Of a stretch of 10,549 nucleotides of DNA, positions 1-6,244 are shown piece after piece. The first letter of the stretch is position 1. Each line of letters begins with the position of its first letter. A model generated the notes under the pieces. That model saw only the letters and a list, made by a program, of their open reading frames with translations, ran no database searches and was not told the origin of the DNA. The position numbers were made by a program, and so were the translations under genes. The DNA comes from Planctomycetaceae bacterium (GTDB taxonomy: Bacteria; Planctomycetota; Planctomycetia; Pirellulales; Pirellulaceae). Location of the stretch: the NCBI GenBank assembly GCA_007129635.1, contig SKVE01000923.1:1-10549 (forward strand), given 5' to 3'.

Positions 1-195
1 GACCGCGACGCGAACGGGCCGGCCCGCCGCGGCGGCTTCCTGGGCTTCCGTGTGGCCGCAGTTCCGCTCGGTCCAGTTCCGGGCAGTCAGCACACAGCGG
101 TAGCGCAGCCTGGAGCGGAGGCCGAGGGGCGACGTGCGGAGCGCAGCGCAGCCGCTCGCCCCTCGAGCCGCAGCGGAAGGCGGAGCGGCGGGTAG
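1..195 (+). CDS. C-terminal end of an FGE/SUMF1-like protein, probable DGR variable target (5' end outside window)
   Basis: Frame 1 is open from the first base to a TAG at 193-195 and gives 64 residues. Residues 13-19 read FLGFRVA, the conserved closing strand of the formylglycine-generating-enzyme (FGE/SUMF1, C-type-lectin-like) fold. After it comes a 45-residue tail rich in Arg, Ala, Ser and Gly with no recognisable domain. In many DGRs the variable region sits just before and up to this GFRV element, and target proteins often carry a short disordered tail like this one. The residues before it (DRDANGPARR) lie where DGR variation normally falls. The small gene at 409 supports the DGR reading. 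Without the upstream sequence I cannot see the body of the domain, the sulfatase-modifying active-site cysteines (usually absent in DGR targets) or the full variable region. It could instead be an ordinary FGE-like protein. GC is higher than in the genes to the right. Confidence 0.6.
   Translation, partial: DRDANGPARRGGFLGFRVAAVPLGPVPGSQHTAVAQPGAEAEGRRAERSAAARPSSRSGRRSGG
123..165 (+). repeat. GC-rich hairpin in the 3' end of the FGE-like gene
   Basis: Bases 123-132 (CGAGGGGCGA) are the perfect reverse complement of 156-165, a 10-bp outer stem. Inside it, 136-139 (GCGG) pairs with 152-155 (CCGC), and 141-143 with 147-149 around a 3-base loop. The whole lies in coding sequence, about 65 bases after the FRVA codons. 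There is no T tract, so it is not a normal intrinsic terminator. In the Bordetella phage DGR a hairpin just downstream of the variable region is needed for target recognition. This one could play that part, but it sits further away than in that model, so the role is inference. Confidence 0.45.
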
Positions 196-225
196 TGTAC
201 AGACGTGCAGTAATAGTAGTGTACA
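192..225 (+). repeat. 10-bp direct repeat GTAGTGTACA at the stop codon
   Basis: GTAGTGTACA occurs at 192-201, where it contains the TAG stop of the FGE-like frame, and again at 216-225, with starts 24 bases apart. The copies are exact and each contains the palindrome GTAC. No function is evident. It may be a small duplication at the edge of the mobile or variable cassette. Confidence 0.5.
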
Positions 226-258
226 AGCGTCCCCAGCGGCCCCGCGCTGGTGGGACGG

Positions 259-342
259 GGTTTGGCAACCAAAGGATGACGGCCCCTCGCGCTGCGGGAA
301 GGAGGATCGAGTTGCGGGGCAGCGGCTCTTAGTTGCCAAACC
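259..342 (+). repeat. 11-bp inverted repeat in the gene-free stretch 196-408
   Basis: GGTTTGGCAAC at 259-269 is the exact reverse complement of 332-342 (GTTGCCAAACC), with a 62-base GC-rich interior. I see no open frame with protein-like composition, tRNA or second copy of the FLGFRVA-coding DNA (as a DGR template repeat would need) in 196-408. The stretch therefore holds only small repeats and stems. Perfect 11-bp arms this close suggest a structured RNA or a mobile-element boundary, but nothing identifies which. Confidence 0.45.
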
Positions 343-347
343 TGCTT

Positions 348-368
348 CCACCGGTGCGGGACCGGTGG
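348..368 (+). repeat. 8-bp hairpin upstream of the truncated accessory ORF
   Basis: CCACCGGT (348-355) pairs perfectly with ACCGGTGG (361-368) across a 5-base loop GCGGG. It lies 40 bases before the ATG at 409. There is no T run after it, so termination is unlikely. It could be a processed leader structure or part of the DGR non-coding region. Confidence 0.4.
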
Positions 369-408
369 GGAGCTAAATACGTTCCAACCGTTGGTGCGAG
401 GAGTGACC

Positions 409-543
409 ATGCCCTACAAATTCTTTATCGTGCCGATCCAGGATGGCGGGCAAGCCGAAACGGCGTTGAATGCCTTCTTGCGCGGCCATACCGTCCTGTC
501 CGTCGCTCGGCACTGGGTGGACCAGGGACCGACGTCCTTTTGA
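409..543 (+). pseudogene. N-terminal fragment of a DGR-associated HRDC-type accessory protein
   Basis: ATG at 409 follows a good ribosome binding site (GAGGAG, 398-403). The 44-residue product begins MPYKFFIVPI, contains ALNAFLRGHTVLSV (residues 19-32) and ends HWVDQGPTSF at a TGA (541-543). From memory, this is the N-terminal pattern of the small HRDC-domain accessory protein coded beside many DGR reverse transcriptases. In that family the pattern runs on after a Ser-Phe-Trp step into a longer domain. Here the codon after TSF is TGA where TGG would be expected. What follows in all three frames does not resemble the rest of the family, so this is more than one nonsense change: the 3' part is gone or replaced. 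The start signals look intact, so the peptide may still be made. Assignment rests on pattern memory. The alternative is an unrelated 44-residue protein. Confidence 0.55.
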
Positions 544-562
544 TCGTCTGGCAAAAACATTC

Positions 563-596
563 GTGCTCGTGCTCAGCCGCTTGCGGCGGTGCTCGT
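563..596 (+). repeat. Triple GTGCTC repeat around a small CTTG-loop hairpin
   Basis: GTGCTC occurs at 563-568, 569-574 and 589-594. Between the second and third copies, GCCG (576-579) pairs with CGGC (584-587) around a CTTG loop, a stable tetraloop type. No gene is visible in 544-733: frames are open but lack ribosome binding sites and protein-like composition. This looks like a dispersed intergenic repeat unit, but the window holds only one copy. Confidence 0.35.
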
Positions 597-609
597 AATC
601 GAAAGGTGG

Positions 610-642
610 CCGAAGGTCTCCAATATCGCAGGAGACCTTCGG
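610..642 (+). repeat. Perfect 12-bp stem hairpin
   Basis: CCGAAGGTCTCC (610-621) is the exact reverse complement of GGAGACCTTCGG (631-642) across a 9-base loop. Outward pairs can continue with one G-T wobble (609/643) and a G-C (608/644). It has no T tract on either side, so a standard intrinsic terminator is not supported. It sits between the broken accessory ORF and the convergent minus-strand genes. Confidence 0.55.
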
Positions 643-650
643 TCGGCGGT

Positions 651-678
651 TTCGGCGGGGTCGGAGACCCTCGCCGAA
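651..678 (+). repeat. Second hairpin in tandem with the 610-642 stem
   Basis: TTCGGCGGGG (651-660) pairs with CCTCGCCGAA (669-678) over ten positions with one G-T wobble, around an 8-base loop. GGAGACC, which forms an arm of the neighbouring hairpin at 631-637, recurs at 663-669 across the loop and arm of this one. The arm at 615-621 could therefore pair with either copy. That gives two mutually exclusive folds. No function is known. Confidence 0.4.
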
Positions 679-733
679 CGCGGTAGATCATTTCCTGCAA
701 GTTGCCTGAGTGAGATCATGTTCGACGCACGTG

Positions 734-785
734 AAAAGGGACGGGGGTCTTTTCGGCCGTTCAGAAAAGATTCCCGTCCCCTTTT
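734..785 (-). terminator. Long near-perfect hairpin at the end of the six-gene block, likely terminator
   Basis: Bases 734-745 (AAAAGGGACGGG) pair with 773-785 (with one bulged C), followed inward by two G-T wobbles and TCTTTTC (748-754) with GAAAAGA (764-770), around a 9-base loop. This is about 21 bp. Read on the minus strand the last arm ends in TTTTC, fitting an intrinsic terminator. On the plus strand the arm also ends in TTTT, so it may work both ways between convergent regions. It overlaps the 3' end of the epimerase gene: its minus-strand 5' arm codes for the last residues and the TGA stop lies in the loop. It could equally be an inserted palindromic repeat. Confidence 0.6.
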
Positions 786-1798
786 CCGGTCAGCCGGACA
801 CCGTGGCCGGGGGTCGAGGGGTAGAGGCAGCGGCCTTGTTCGACGTGGACTCCCGTGGCGATGTCCCGAGCCAGCAGCAGGGCGCCGTCCATGTCGACGT
901 AGTCCAGCAAGGGCAGCAGTTGGGCGATGGCCGAGATGCCGACGGTCGATTCGGTCATGCAGCCCACCATCACTCGCATCTGCAACTGGCGGGCTCGCTG
1001 GATCATGCGTCGGGCCGGGGTGAGTCCGCCGCACTTGGATAGCTTGATGTTGATGCCGTGGAAATGGTCGGCGCAGCGGTCCACGTCCGCCGGGACGATG
1101 CAGCTCTCGTCGGCGATCACCGGCAAGACGCACTGGGCATGCACGCGGCGCATGTCTTCCCAGCGGTCGGCGGGCAGCGGCTGCTCGATGAATTCCACGT
1201 TCAACGTTTTCAACGCGTGGGCGTTCTCCAACGTCTGTTCTGCTGTCCAGCCGCAATTCGCATCGACTCGGAACACCGCGCTGGTATGCTGACGCAACTG
1301 GCGGACAATCTCCAGATCGTGGCGGGTTCCCAGCTTGATCTTGTAGATGGGCCAATCGGGAAACTCCTGCATTTTCCGGACCATCGTCTCGATGGTATCG
1401 ATGCCGATCGTGTAATTGGAAACGGGCAGTTGCTGGAGGCTCAGGCCCCACAACCGGTACACGGCTTGGCCGCGCCGCTTGCCCCACAGATCGTGAGCCG
1501 CCTGGTCCAGGGCACACTGAGCAAACGGATGCTCTTTCAGCGCCGGGTACAGATCGTCCCACAGTTGGGCCGGGTCGTCGATGCTGCGCTGCTGCAGTTC
1601 GCTTTCAACCGTCCGCAACGCGTCGGTCATGGTCTCGATCGTCGCCCCGTAATAGGCGTTCGTCGTCGCCTCGCCATAGCCGCTGATGCCTTCTTCTTCC
1701 AATTCGACGATCAACGTGCGCTGGACGGCGATCGATTCGCGGGCGATCGTGAACACATGGCGAAGCGGCAAGTCGAAGGTGTGCAGTTTCAGTTTCAT
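761..1798 (-). CDS. Dipeptide epimerase / N-acetyl-D-glutamate racemase (DgcA-type), enolase superfamily
   Basis: A 345-residue enolase-superfamily protein, normal length for the family, with ATG at 1798. The capping domain covers about residues 1-120 and the barrel follows. Visible catalytic elements: K153-I-K155 (KxK acid/base pair), metal ligands D179 (VDAN), E205 (FIEQP) and D230 (ADES), the opposing lysine K252 (NIKLSKCGG), and D302-M-D304. The DxD pair binds the substrate ammonium in L-Ala-D/L-Glu epimerases and favours a dipeptide substrate from peptidoglycan recycling. The upstream neighbour is DUF1611, 7 bp away, the partner of DgcA in the reported D-glutamate pathway, which favours racemising N-acetyl-D-Glu. 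Both are cytoplasmic roles. No strong ribosome binding site is seen, so translation may be coupled to the gene before it. The last eight residues (GKGDGNLF) come from the hairpin at 734-785 and look unlike a family ending. Confidence 0.88.
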   Translation of the reverse strand: MKLKLHTFDLPLRHVFTIARESIAVQRTLIVELEEEGISGYGEATTNAYYGATIETMTDALRTVESELQQRSIDDPAQLWDDLYPALKEHPFAQCALDQAAHDLWGKRRGQAVYRLWGLSLQQLPVSNYTIGIDTIETMVRKMQEFPDWPIYKIKLGTRHDLEIVRQLRQHTSAVFRVDANCGWTAEQTLENAHALKTLNVEFIEQPLPADRWEDMRRVHAQCVLPVIADESCIVPADVDRCADHFHGINIKLSKCGGLTPARRMIQRARQLQMRVMVGCMTESTVGISAIAQLLPLLDYVDMDGALLLARDIATGVHVEQGRCLYPSTPGHGVRLTGKGDGNLF

Positions 1799-1805
1799 GA
1801 TGGAA

Positions 1806-2849
1806 TCACGTGAACTGTCTATCCCGAGCGGCTTTCAGGGCCAGCACGGCCCGCGCCAGCGGCTCGGCGCCGTGGCGAAAGACGTCACAGACCGGCAGCC
1901 CGAACGAGCGGCTGATCTCTCTCCGCTCCGTCTCGGCAACCTCTTCGGTCACCAGGCGACTGTTCATCGCCACACCGATCACCGGACAGGGGCAGCGGAT
2001 CGCGGCGGCGATCTCGTAGAACCGGCGAATGGTGGACAGCGGTGGCAGCGTGATGTGCGGCAGGCCCAGCGGGTTGCTGCGGCCGATTTCGTAGCAGAGG
2101 ATCATGCCGTGCGGTTGGCAACCGTGAAGCAGGCCCAGCGTGACGCCGGAATACGAGGGGTGGAACAGGCTGCCTTGGCCCTCGACGACCAGGATGTCAT
2201 GATGTTGGTGGTCCAGAACCAGTTGTTCCGTGGCGCCGCTGATAAAGTCGGCCACCATGCAATCGATCGGATATCCGTCGCCTTCGACGACGATGCCCGT
2301 CTGGCCGGTCGCCGCGAATTTCGCGTCGTAACCGCTCGTCTGCAGCGCCTTGGTCAATTCGACGCTGACGACCATCTTGCCGCAACTGCAGTCGTGACCC
2401 ACCGTGTGAATTCTCAGGCACTTCTCGCTCAGCCCTTCGGCTCGCGCAATCCGCTGCAAACGCTGGTTGCGAACGTCGATCAATCGGACCTGATGGCGGC
2501 TGGCCAGTGCGGCCAGTTCGGGATCGTCGGCCAGGAAATCATGCATGCCTGAAACCACGTCCATGCCGCGCTCGATCGCCTGAAAGATGATCGCTCGCCA
2601 CGCCTCGGGGATCAGGCCGCCCGGGTTGGCGATGCCGATCAGCAAAGTGCGAGCCTCGGGCGCGTCGGCCAAACGACCGATGATCGGAACGTCGCCCACC
2701 CCCAGCACATCACGGCTGGTCTTGCCTGCGTGTCCGGCATCTAACAGCGCGACGACCTCGTCGGGGCAATAGCGGATCACACATGCCGCCGTCTTGGCTC
2801 GGATCGGGTTGGTCTGGCCCTCGGTCAGGATGACAAATTGTCGATTCAT
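1806..2849 (-). CDS. DUF1611 family protein, likely D-glutamate N-acetyltransferase (DgcN-type)
   Basis: A 347-residue protein of the DUF1611 family. ATG at 2849 is preferred to a TTG at 2858, which adds only three residues. Visible marks: a Rossmann-like N-terminal domain (residues 1-130) with DAGHAGK (37-43) and ANPGG (74-78), then a P-loop-like GHDCSCGKM (151-159), TGQTG (181-185) and VEGQGSLFHPSYSG (222-235) in the C-terminal domain. The family was long called a putative NAD-dependent epimerase. Members named DgcN have been reported to acetylate D-glutamate, after which DgcA racemises the product to N-acetyl-L-glutamate. The epimerase gene starts 7 bp downstream, the same pairing. Whether this member acts on D-Glu is inference. 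No clear ribosome binding site is seen. Family call is firm, function moderate. Confidence 0.85.
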   Translation of the reverse strand: MNRQFVILTEGQTNPIRAKTAACVIRYCPDEVVALLDAGHAGKTSRDVLGVGDVPIIGRLADAPEARTLLIGIANPGGLIPEAWRAIIFQAIERGMDVVSGMHDFLADDPELAALASRHQVRLIDVRNQRLQRIARAEGLSEKCLRIHTVGHDCSCGKMVVSVELTKALQTSGYDAKFAATGQTGIVVEGDGYPIDCMVADFISGATEQLVLDHQHHDILVVEGQGSLFHPSYSGVTLGLLHGCQPHGMILCYEIGRSNPLGLPHITLPPLSTIRRFYEIAAAIRCPCPVIGVAMNSRLVTEEVAETERREISRSFGLPVCDVFRHGAEPLARAVLALKAARDRQFT

Positions 2850-2886
2850 GGTGAACAATCAGTGGTGGGAAACGGAAACGGGCGGG

Positions 2887-3744
2887 CTACTGGCGAGTCA
2901 GTTCGTGAAAGCGAGTCAACAGTTGCTGGGTGATGGGGCCGGGACGGCCATCGCCGATCGGACGGCTGTCCACCTTGACGACCGGTACCACTTCGGCCGC
3001 GCTGCCGGTCAGGAAGCATTCGTCGGCGATGTAGACGTCATGTTTGGTCAACGCGGTCTCGCGAACTTTGATTCCTGCGGCGACCGCCAATTCGATCACG
3101 ACAGCTCGTGTGATGCCTTCCAGAATCCCCGCGTCGATGGGCGGAGTCAGCAACTGGCCGCGGGTGACCAAAAAGATATTATCCCCCGTGCATTCGGCCA
3201 CTTCCCCGCGATGGTTTAACATCAGGGCCTCGACGCACCCGGCCTGCAGGCCCTCGATCTTGGCCAGGATGTTATTCAGATAGTTCAACGATTTGATCCG
3301 CGGGCTGAGCGCTGCTGGGTGGTTGCGAATCGTGCTGACCGTGATGATCTCCAACCCCTTCTCGTAAAACTCTTCGGGATACAAGCTGATCAGGTCCGCG
3401 ATGATGATCACCTGCGGATCGCTGGTACAGTGGGGATCCAGTCCCAGGGTTCCGGCACCGCGGGTCACGATCAGCCGAACATACCCGTCGGCCAACTGGT
3501 TTGCCTTGACCGTCTGGTTGACGGCGCTGGCCAGATCCTCCATGGACATCGGCATTTCCAACCAGATGGCTTTGGCCGAATGCCACAGGCGAACCAGATG
3601 GTCCTGCAAGCGGAAGACCTTGCCGCCGTAGATCCGCATGCCCTCGAACACACCGTCACCGTAGAGAAGACCGTGGTCGTAAACGCTGATCTTGGCGTCC
3701 TGTTTGTCGTACAGGCGTCCGTTGATATAGACCTTGATCGACAT
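2887..3744 (-). CDS. ilvE: Branched-chain amino acid aminotransferase (class IV PLP)
   Basis: A 285-residue fold-type IV PLP enzyme, typical length. ATG at 3744 (MSIKVYINGR) was chosen because family homology begins there. A TTG at 3795 would add 17 unconserved residues and overlap lolD. Seen: YDHGLLYGDGVFEGMR (22-37), R95 in TRGAGTLGLDP, Schiff-base lysine K151 in IKSLNYLNN, E184 (pairs with the PLP pyridine nitrogen) in EVAECTGDNIF, EGITR (209-213) and TGSAAEVVPV (246-255). The pattern resembles archaeal-type IlvE closely. It transfers the amino group between Leu/Ile/Val and 2-oxoglutarate in the cytoplasm. D-amino acid aminotransferase shares the fold, and the D-glutamate genes downstream make that worth testing, but the sequence favours IlvE. 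It lies 31 bp after lolD and 37 bp before the DUF1611 gene. Confidence 0.88.
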   Translation of the reverse strand: MSIKVYINGRLYDKQDAKISVYDHGLLYGDGVFEGMRIYGGKVFRLQDHLVRLWHSAKAIWLEMPMSMEDLASAVNQTVKANQLADGYVRLIVTRGAGTLGLDPHCTSDPQVIIIADLISLYPEEFYEKGLEIITVSTIRNHPAALSPRIKSLNYLNNILAKIEGLQAGCVEALMLNHRGEVAECTGDNIFLVTRGQLLTPPIDAGILEGITRAVVIELAVAAGIKVRETALTKHDVYIADECFLTGSAAEVVPVVKVDSRPIGDGRPGPITQQLLTRFHELTRQ

Positions 3745-3775
3745 AGTTGTTTCTGATGGTGTTGGGGGTGTCGAT

Positions 3776-4609
3776 TCAGCCGACACGCTCGACAAGCCCT
3801 TCCACCAGACGAACGGTCCGATCGGCCATGCCCGCGATGGTGCTGTCGTGCGTGACCATGATGATAGTCAGGTTTTGTTCGCGGTTCAAGGAGCGTAGCA
3901 TCCGCATGACCTCGGTGCCCGATTGACGATCCAGATTTCCCGTCGGTTCGTCAGCCAGCAGCATTTGAGGTCCGGAGATCAGCGCCCGAGCGATCGCGGC
4001 CCGCTGCATCTCGCCGCCGGACAGTTCCTTAGGCTTATGGGTCAAACGGTGCCCCAGACCGACCATGTCCAGCAATTCGGTCGCTCGTTGGGCATGATCG
4101 CGTCGATTCCACCAATAACGCAGGACGCCTTGGCCGATCATGCTGGGCATCAGTACATTCTCCAGGGTGGACAGTTCTGGCAGAAGGTGGTAGAACTGGA
4201 AGATCATACCGAAGTATTTGTTGCGCAGCACATCTTTCGCCTTCGAAGGCAGGTTGTCGATACGATTTCCTTCGAAGTGGATTTCGCCCGCATCGGGCTC
4301 GTCCAGGGTACCCAGTAGGTGCAACAAGGTGCTTTTCCCCGAACCGCTCTGCCCTACGATCGCTACGAATTCACCAGGCTGGATCGCAAAGTCGACCCCT
4401 TTCAGCACGGGGATGATCAGTCTTCCTTTGCGGTAGCTCTTGTACATCCCCGTGGCGCTGATCAACGCAGCGTTCGGATCGTGCTGGACCGCCGTGGGCT
4501 GCTGTTGAGGACTTTCGATCGTGTCGACCGATTGGAGACTTTGCAGAAGATGCCGACGCGACGCACTGCGCGACGCGTGGGTGTCGGGGGTCAGAACAGA
4601 ATGTGTCAT
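3776..4609 (-). CDS. lolD: ABC transporter ATP-binding protein, LolD type
   Basis: A 277-residue ATPase. ATG at 4609 follows AAGGAAA and is preferred to upstream non-ATG codons. Walker A GQSGSGKST is at 86-94, Q-loop Q138 (FQFYHLLPEL), signature LSGGE at 196-200, Walker B LLLADE-type at 216-221 with catalytic E221, and H-loop H254. This is the MacB/LolD/FtsE subgroup, and the FtsX-like permease just upstream (28 bp gap) makes LolD the best call: it would power release of lipoproteins from the outer face of the inner membrane. Residues 1-50 are a Ser/Gln-rich extension absent from E. coli LolD (about 230 residues) and have no recognisable motif. The substrate is inferred from family, not seen. 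A macrolide or peptide exporter is the alternative. Confidence 0.87.
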   Translation of the reverse strand: MTHSVLTPDTHASRSASRRHLLQSLQSVDTIESPQQQPTAVQHDPNAALISATGMYKSYRKGRLIIPVLKGVDFAIQPGEFVAIVGQSGSGKSTLLHLLGTLDEPDAGEIHFEGNRIDNLPSKAKDVLRNKYFGMIFQFYHLLPELSTLENVLMPSMIGQGVLRYWWNRRDHAQRATELLDMVGLGHRLTHKPKELSGGEMQRAAIARALISGPQMLLADEPTGNLDRQSGTEVMRMLRSLNREQNLTIIMVTHDSTIAGMADRTVRLVEGLVERVG

Positions 4610-4637
4610 GCGAATTTCCTTGTCCCTCAGGGGACGT

Positions 4638-6209
4638 TTACTCGTAACGCAAGGCTTCGACGGGATGCAAACGAGCCGCTCGCAGCGCGGGCAGCACACT
4701 GGCCAGCACAGCGATCGCCGTGGCCCCGATCAGCACGAACACGACCATCAGGGGTTCGATCTCCGTGGGGATTTCCTGGAAATAGTAGACCGTGGGATCG
4801 AATACCTCGCGGCCCGTCAGCCATTCCAGACCAGCCGCGATTTCGTTGATGTAGTGCACGAACAGCAATCCCAGCACCATCCCGACGCCGGAGCCGACGG
4901 TGCCCAGCGAAAACCCGTAGCTCAGGAAGATGCTCATCACCCCGCTGCTGGGAGCGCCCAGGGCCTTCAATACGCCGACATCCCGCGTCTTTTCGACGAC
5001 GATCATGAAGAACGTGGCCAGGATGCCGAATCCGGCGACAGCGATGATCAAGAACAACAGGATGTTCAGGATCGTGGTCTCCATCTGGACGGCGGCCAGC
5101 AACGGACCCTGCATGTCTCGCCAAGTCTGGATCCGATAGGCGTACTGATCGGCCGGGAAACGATCCATCAGCCGGTCACGGGCTTCGGCTAGGTTGGTGC
5201 CCGGCCGTAATCGGATCAACAGGGACGTGACGCTGGTCACGCCGGTTTCCGGATCGATCATGCCTCGCAGTCGCTGCAGTTCTTCGATCGGCACGAAAGC
5301 GAACGTGCTGTCGTATTCGCTCATCTTGCTCTCGTACAGATCCACGACGGTAAATCGCGCGCTCTGTGCGCTCGGGGCATGGCCGGAGGGCGGAGACGTG
5401 GGAAAGGTCAGGTTGACATCGTCGCCCGGTCGGCAGAGGAAATAGTCACGCACCTCGCCGTCCGGGTCGCGATGCCGGACGCTGGCGATCATCAATCCCA
5501 GGATGACCCCTGTGAACTGCTCTTTGGCTTCGTCGAACTGCTCCACCTTCTGGTGTTGACCGTGGGTGGTCGAGTAGGGATCAGCGGGGATCGAGCCGTA
5601 CGGATCGCTGGGGGGCAACATGGCCGCCAGCTCCTCCGATGGTAACGGTCCCCCCAAGGCCGCCTGACGGCTGGTTTCGACCTGCCGCAATTGATCCTGG
5701 AAGGCTCGTTGGTACTCGATTCTCAATCGCCGTTGCTCCCAGCCCGATTCGGGCAACCTTTCGTCGTACCCGTTTTCGCGCAACAGAAAACTGAGCGCCC
5801 GGCGGTTCTCGGGATGGAGCAAATACTGGGCAAAATCGCCCACATCGGCGTAGGTTTCCTGATCGATCCCGATCAGATTCACCTGTCGCGTGATCCATTG
5901 CCCACGCACCTGGAAGCTGAGCATCGCCGGCACCTGGACCGTGGCCGTGATCCCGACCAGATCATCGCCCAAGGCCTTGCCGATCTCGTCCTTGTGCCAC
6001 TGGGCGTCCGGCAGGCCTCCGAGGCTGACGCTCTCGAAGATCAAATCGGACAAGATGCCATGCAGACGGCGATGCATCTCCTGGCTGAAGCCGGCCATGA
6101 CGCTGTTGACCACGATCAGTGTGGCCACGCCCAGCGTCACGCTGATGATCGACGCCAACGCGATGTAGCGGGTGCGGAGATATCGCCAGGAGAGAATCAG
6201 TTTGAACAT
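4638..6209 (-). CDS. ABC transporter permease, LolC/LolE type (FtsX-like)
   Basis: A 523-residue membrane protein. ATG at 6209 (MFKLILSWRYLRTRYIA) has AAAGGA about seven bases before it. A TTG two codons earlier would be too close to that site. Topology is that of LolC/E: one N-terminal membrane segment (about 17-40), a large periplasmic domain (about 45-375), then three segments (about 380-406, 425-453, 486-511) and the family-type ending LHPVEALRYE. VEKTRDVGVLKALGA (405-419) is the cytoplasmic coupling region. E. coli LolC/E are about 400 residues; the surplus is in the periplasmic domain, including a charged Gln/Glu-rich insert around residues 140-230. With lolD it would form the lipoprotein-release transporter. 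A single permease gene suggests a homodimer. LolC versus LolE cannot be told apart. Confidence 0.85.
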   Translation of the reverse strand: MFKLILSWRYLRTRYIALASIISVTLGVATLIVVNSVMAGFSQEMHRRLHGILSDLIFESVSLGGLPDAQWHKDEIGKALGDDLVGITATVQVPAMLSFQVRGQWITRQVNLIGIDQETYADVGDFAQYLLHPENRRALSFLLRENGYDERLPESGWEQRRLRIEYQRAFQDQLRQVETSRQAALGGPLPSEELAAMLPPSDPYGSIPADPYSTTHGQHQKVEQFDEAKEQFTGVILGLMIASVRHRDPDGEVRDYFLCRPGDDVNLTFPTSPPSGHAPSAQSARFTVVDLYESKMSEYDSTFAFVPIEELQRLRGMIDPETGVTSVTSLLIRLRPGTNLAEARDRLMDRFPADQYAYRIQTWRDMQGPLLAAVQMETTILNILLFLIIAVAGFGILATFFMIVVEKTRDVGVLKALGAPSSGVMSIFLSYGFSLGTVGSGVGMVLGLLFVHYINEIAAGLEWLTGREVFDPTVYYFQEIPTEIEPLMVVFVLIGATAIAVLASVLPALRAARLHPVEALRYE

Positions 6210-6244
6210 GGCCAATCCTTTGGCAGAGGTTCGTTGCGTTTCTA

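Noticed and set aside
196..760. DGR template repeat or reverse transcriptase in the window
   Set aside because: By eye there is no second copy of the FLGFRVA-coding DNA and no frame with reverse transcriptase motifs such as YxDD. If they exist they are outside the window.
573..1562. Open frame of 329 codons on the minus strand
   Set aside because: It overlaps the epimerase gene in another frame, is rich in Arg/Pro/His as out-of-frame GC-rich sequence is, has no family match, and the epimerase has all catalytic motifs.
761..1798. Muconate cycloisomerase or o-succinylbenzoate synthase for the enolase-superfamily gene
   Set aside because: The KxK, CMTEST and DxD elements and the DUF1611 neighbour fit the dipeptide epimerase/DgcA subgroup better, and there is no menaquinone or aromatic-degradation gene nearby.
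1058..1813. Plus-strand open frame of 251 codons
   Set aside because: Antisense to the epimerase gene; no motif and no start signal that competes with the gene on the other strand.
2887..3795. Longer aminotransferase from TTG at 3795
   Set aside because: It would add 17 low-complexity residues and overlap lolD by 20 bases; family homology begins at the ATG at 3744.
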